Shown: positions 61,401 to 64,000 of the stretch, piece after piece
Layout: every line of letters starts with the position of its first letter
Numbering within the stretch: position 1 is the stretch's first letter
Assembly (NCBI RefSeq): GCF_024723255.1
Contig: NZ_JANIAC010000002.1
Coordinates: 1 to 64,000, forward strand
DNA from: Aestuariibaculum sp. M13
Lineage (GTDB): Bacteria > Bacteroidota > Bacteroidia > Flavobacteriales > Flavobacteriaceae
Direction: 5' to 3'
DNA length: 64,000 nucleotides
Made by a program: the position numbers and the translations under genes
Notes under the pieces: model-generated
The model's input: only the letters and a program-made list of their open reading frames with translations
What the model was told of the DNA's origin: nothing
Database searches by the model: none

Positions 61401-62835
61401 TGGGGATGGTAAACGTATTGAGTTTTTATATGATGCTTCTGGGGCAAAACTACAAATGAAATATGTTAATGGAGGCAGTACTACTGCGACAGACTATATT
61501 GGAGGGTTTCAGTACCAGCAAAGTGTGTTACAGTTTTTTCCGACCCCAGAGGGTTATGTGGAACATAATGGAGGGATTTACAATTATGTGTACAGTATAA
61601 AGGATCATTTGGGTAACGTTCGCATAAGTTTTAAGGACGGGGATAACAATAACATTGTTAACAGTTCAGATATCCTCTCAAACACAGATTACTATCCAAT
61701 GGGTATGCCTCATTACGGGGAATATGCTATAAACTCTACATATAATTTTAAATATCAAGGAAAAGAGTTACTAAAGAGTAATAAATACAACATGTACGAT
61801 TTTGGTAGTCGTATGTATGATCCGTCAGTTGGTCGTTGGTTTAATACTGATCCACAGAACCAATTTGGTAGTCCCTATTTGGCTATGGGTAATAATTGGG
61901 TAGTGTCTGTAGATCCCAATGGAGAGTTTGCTTTTGTACCCATTTTAGCAGCTGCGATGATAGGAGGAATGATTAGTGGGGTACAGACAGATATGTCTGG
62001 AGGTGATTTTTTGCAAGGATTTGTTAAAGGTGCTATTATTGGAGGTGTTACATCAGTTGTTGGTCAAGTAGCTAATGGATTAAATATGGCTAAGTCGTTA
62101 GGTGTTGGCTTTTTTAGAGGAGCATATGTTGGCGCTTCTGGGGGAGCAGCTGGAGGATTGACTTCTGGGATATTAGATGGAAATGATTTTGAAGAAACAT
62201 TAATATCGGGAGGAGTTGGTTTAATTAGTGGAGGGGGTATAGGTGGATTAGCATCTGGTATTACCGCAGCAAATCATGGAGGTAATTTTTGGACCGGTCA
62301 TGGGGCTACTTTTGAGGTGCCAGCTTTTAATTATAAAGGAGAAAATCAAGTCGGTGAAGGTATGGAATATACAACTGAGTATGGTAAGGGATATTTAGAT
62401 TATTTTCCAGATATGGAACATCCTTATAGATATTATGCTGATGGGACGGCTCCAAAGGGGTATATATATAATGAAAAAAATGGAGTATTATATAGTAAGA
62501 AAGGAACAGGTGCCTTAGCGGTGACAAGATATGACCATACTATTCTAAGGTCAGATATGTATATGGGAAGAGCGGCTTTTGTAAGTAAAGAAGCTCTTTA
62601 TTTAACTACTGGACATGAGTTAATGCATATAGCGCATTTTAGTGCAGGTTTATTCAGTGAAGTTAAAGGGCATAATTCAATTTATGATTGGCAGTATCAA
62701 CAAGCAAAAGCTTGGGGGTTACACGACATGGCTAGATCTTATAAATCTAGAATATTGCCAGGTTTTTTTAATAGAAATTATGATTGGAATAAATATTGCA
62801 TTGGTATTTGTCCAACAAAGGGTTTTTTAAATTAG
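58408..62835 (+). CDS. RHS-repeat polymorphic toxin-like protein with C-terminal HExxH domain
   Basis: 1475 residues. Signal peptide (about 15-31), PKD/Ig-like N-terminal domains (to about 210), a thrombospondin-3-like calcium motif (DTDNDGLGDP...DQCPTVSGNP), a DUF6443-type start (NYVHTITPFIAVS, about 270), many YD/RHS repeats, and the RHS core end (YDFGSRMYDPSVGRWFNTDP, about 1131-1150; SVDPNGEF). After the core comes a Gly-rich hydrophobic region (about 1175-1290), then a variable C-terminal domain with H1403-E-L-M-H1407, a zincin-type metalloprotease motif. The layout is that of a polymorphic toxin with a protease-like tip. The next gene is a probable immunity lipoprotein. Confidence 0.88.
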   Translation: MRKLIDYCKVRRIYRIALILFLFSSLSSYAQFEIVGDPNPIEGDVVPYLFPADDYGYDTNGWYFIWDVTDGVFEETNTYYYEDYDIPEVFIEWTTPGWQMIFLYVEDYNSDVYYMEYEVEVGEYIADPDIPIWNNDTCNPVLTIGNPPDGVTWYWQGKEANGTSTAKGSGSIYYPDEGSGIYYLRARNSSGTWSDNSTSVEIIVTPTTLWYTDTDNDGLGDPASTPISSCTKPSGRVSNNFDQCPTVSGNPLNNGCPGEGDLGSTDKNYVHTITPFIAVSNISQISNNADKGEDVVYYDGLGRTIQSVGIRSGGQSQDIKLPMIYDEFGRQSRSYLPYATTTSSVSSFTSNSTLISNLNSYYLTKYPSQLNSSTPNAYSETRFDASPLSRVLENGTPGEDWLINSISDSDHTTKYEYNTNGFKEIYNINYPGSGQSLSLSSYYGEGVLLKNTVKNANWVTSDGKVNTKDVFTDKGGKKIAEYSYVLEASVVKTLKTYYVYDNSGNLVYVLTPKLFVAIGSSTTVSVTNLNDLAFQYKYDVFNRQIEQKVPGKKQWEYMVYDQLDRPILTQDENLRASDSWLFTKYDVFGRVVYSGLFSYNGNRVNLQAEVDSYIDANSENLSNVETRTSESNIEGVTINYSNTAYPIEELEILTVNYYDDYTFTDADKPTTPTSVLGQTVTTRTKGLSTATWTKTLGSSTWTKSYTYYNEKGGVIKVYEKNHLGGYTDNQSKLDFIGRTENSTTTHRRGSSGSVLTIVDRFEYDHTGRPLEHYQTVNSNPEQRIAKHTYDELGQLVKKEIGGTGGSYLQAIDYAYDIRGALKAVNDVDNLGSDLFAYELNYESGEGTNYTSTYNQYNGNISQMVWKSAHNNVKKSYMFKYDKLNRLQNAYYGEGSSLNTNWNKFELSISGYDFNGNISSLTRKGGSMGSTIDNLTYYYDAGNQLMKIVDASGSSGFVNGTNTGDDYTYDDNGNLTKDLNKNITLIEYNHLDLVTKVTFGDGKRIEFLYDASGAKLQMKYVNGGSTTATDYIGGFQYQQSVLQFFPTPEGYVEHNGGIYNYVYSIKDHLGNVRISFKDGDNNNIVNSSDILSNTDYYPMGMPHYGEYAINSTYNFKYQGKELLKSNKYNMYDFGSRMYDPSVGRWFNTDPQNQFGSPYLAMGNNWVVSVDPNGEFAFVPILAAAMIGGMISGVQTDMSGGDFLQGFVKGAIIGGVTSVVGQVANGLNMAKSLGVGFFRGAYVGASGGAAGGLTSGILDGNDFEETLISGGVGLISGGGIGGLASGITAANHGGNFWTGHGATFEVPAFNYKGENQVGEGMEYTTEYGKGYLDYFPDMEHPYRYYADGTAPKGYIYNEKNGVLYSKKGTGALAVTRYDHTILRSDMYMGRAAFVSKEALYLTTGHELMHIAHFSAGLFSEVKGHNSIYDWQYQQAKAWGLHDMARSYKSRILPGFFNRNYDWNKYCIGICPTKGFLN

Positions 62836-62837
62836 TT

Positions 62838-63512
62838 ATGAAGATATTTAGTTTAATAAGTTTAGTGATATTGTTTATGTTTAACGGATCATGTATATCA
62901 AAAAAGATAGAGAAAATCCAGAATGTAAATGTTCTTGAATATCATAATTTTTATGAATATGAAAACAAAAATGTTATAGATCAAATTAAGATTTTATATA
63001 GTTCAGGTAAAGAGTTTAATAAAATTGATGATTTTCAAGTTAGAGATTTGAAAAATCAAAATATTTTAATAAATGGGGATCTATTTGATTTGGTGTTTGA
63101 AAAGTGTTTTTTGAAATATTACAATGATGATAAACTTTATATGAGTACTTTAAAGGAAACTTCTCAATTATATTATATAGGTAAGTTAGATCAAAGTACT
63201 TTTTTTTACACTCAATTTTTTTTGTTAAAAATAACGGATAAAAAAAAAACTTTTTTAATTGAGAAGTTAATTATGTTGAACTCAAATTATAATTCGTTAA
63301 CAGCTTTAATAAATTTATCAGATAATCGTTGTTTTGATGAAGGTTGTGAAAGTAGGATAAGCAGGAGAATTAGTACTAATAAATTTATTATAGAGTTTAG
63401 TCCCTATTCGGCAGATTTAATTAATGAAAGTCCTTGGAGCACTGAAGAGGTGTTCTATACTTACTTTAATTTTACTAAAGATGGTTATCTAAACATTAAA
63501 ATGAGGGATTAA
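62838..63512 (+). CDS. Probable immunity lipoprotein
   Basis: 224 residues from the ATG at 62838, which gives a clean lipoprotein signal peptide (FMFNGSC19). A longer frame begins earlier but overlaps the toxin gene and is less likely. The mature part is beta-rich and acidic with no family recognised. It starts 3 bp after the RHS stop. A single small lipoprotein directly after an RHS toxin tip is the classical place of the immunity protein, and a periplasmic location would fit a toxin that acts on envelope proteins. Confidence 0.7.
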   Translation: MKIFSLISLVILFMFNGSCISKKIEKIQNVNVLEYHNFYEYENKNVIDQIKILYSSGKEFNKIDDFQVRDLKNQNILINGDLFDLVFEKCFLKYYNDDKLYMSTLKETSQLYYIGKLDQSTFFYTQFFLLKITDKKKTFLIEKLIMLNSNYNSLTALINLSDNRCFDEGCESRISRRISTNKFIIEFSPYSADLINESPWSTEEVFYTYFNFTKDGYLNIKMRD

Positions 63513-63675
63513 TTTTATTGCTTCTTGAGAATTAATAATAGGATTTAAACAAGAGGATTTGGATTTATTAGTAATTAAGGTTGAAAAAGACTTTTGTTTT
63601 ATTCTTTAAGCTGTCTTCAGCTGTTAGATAATTGATTACTGATAAAGAATTAAAAAACATAAACTGTATTAAAAA

Positions 63676-64000
63676 ATGAAAAGACTAGGATTAGTTTTAT
63701 TATTGGTAACCATAAAATTTTACGCCCAAGATGCGGTAGATATAGGCACACCTGCAAGAAGTCCGTTTAATTTGGGAGGAGATATCCAAGGAGTTATACA
63801 AAATAGTGTTAATGAAGTTACTGGCAAGGTGACATTTTCATTACCATTAGGGACTATAGGAGCATCGACGGTTTCTTATGGTTTGAACTTGACCTATAAT
63901 GGGCAATCAGCATTTAAAAATGGAAAGGAGACCAATAAATATAACCCAACCAGTGTGGTTGGTGTAGGTTTTTCATTAAGTGTTCCAAAAATCATGGTAG
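63676..64000 (+). CDS. Start of a large secreted RHS/SpvB-like protein (cut by window end)
   Basis: An ATG at 63676 opens a frame that runs to the end of the window, 108 codons. It has a signal peptide (MKRLGLVLLLVTIKFYAQ), then IGTPARSPFNLGGDIQ, VNEVTGKVTFSLPLGTIG and SYGLNLTYNG, the pattern found at the start of Bacteroidetes RHS-type surface proteins. The rest lies outside the window. Confidence 0.75.
   Translation, partial: MKRLGLVLLLVTIKFYAQDAVDIGTPARSPFNLGGDIQGVIQNSVNEVTGKVTFSLPLGTIGASTVSYGLNLTYNGQSAFKNGKETNKYNPTSVVGVGFSLSVPKIMV

Noticed and set aside
62796-62837. Upstream extension of the immunity gene (MHWYLSNKG...)
   Set aside because: It lies inside the RHS coding sequence and would hide the clear lipoprotein signal peptide that begins at 62838.

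Overview
The window looks like Bacteroidota, most likely Flavobacteriaceae. The DNA is AT-rich, and it carries a SusC/SusD pair, Bacteroidetes-type conjugation genes (TraE to TraN, BfmA/BtgA, RteC), an IntDOT-like integrase, DUF6443-type RHS proteins, many lipoproteins, and promoters of the TTG/TAnnTTTG kind. No tRNA, rRNA or CRISPR array was seen.

Layout. (1) 1-1.7 kb: right end of an IS3-family element, an ORF it appears to have truncated, and two small secreted or membrane proteins. (2) About 1.7-46 kb: an integrative conjugative element (ICE). It has a tyrosine integrase at 2.2-3.4 kb. A first cargo block (4.1-16.7 kb) holds a response regulator, two RND permeases, an adaptor, a TolC-like protein, a small Cys-containing exported peptide, a DUF4221-like lipoprotein, a thioredoxin-fold lipoprotein and a signal peptidase I. 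The mobilisation core (17.7-22.1 kb) holds SSB, a RadC-like protein, a probable oriT, BfmA, a relaxase and a coupling protein. A second cargo block (22.5-29.2 kb) holds another small Cys-containing exported peptide, a TlpA-like oxidoreductase, SusD and SusC. The control region (29.8-36.7 kb) holds a structured leader, an XRE regulator, a PAS-AraC regulator with a STAS-like partner, a PLP enzyme-GNAT fusion, RteC and an excisionase-like protein. The transfer apparatus (36.7-45.2 kb) holds an ATPase, an amidase and TraE,F,G,I,J,K,M,N. A decayed second traN tail sits at 45.9-46.1 kb. (3) 46.1-50.2 kb: a LytTR regulator lacking the usual phosphoacceptor Asp, a small lipoprotein, and a TPR histidine kinase with its response regulator. 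(4) 50.4-57.3 kb, minus strand: an operon for a type II secretion/type IV pilus-like machine (response regulator, pilin, peptidase, ATPase, secretin, GspL-like and GspM-like proteins) with no GspF gene in it. (5) 57.9-64 kb: a small secreted protein, a 1475-residue RHS protein whose C-terminus carries an HExxH motif, a probable immunity lipoprotein, and the start of another large surface protein.

How the parts may work together. The ICE carries two cargo blocks built on the same idea: a short exported peptide with a CP-x5-C motif next to a thiol-disulfide protein and an envelope transport system. A 21-bp-period repeat occurs before the PLP enzyme and, inverted, before the second peptide gene, which suggests one AraC-type regulator connects ICE signalling and cargo. 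Outside the ICE, three response regulators of one unusual family (one inside the ICE, two outside) and the RHS locus beside the secretion operon suggest regulated export of polymorphic toxins. These functional links are inferences from sequence and neighbourhood.
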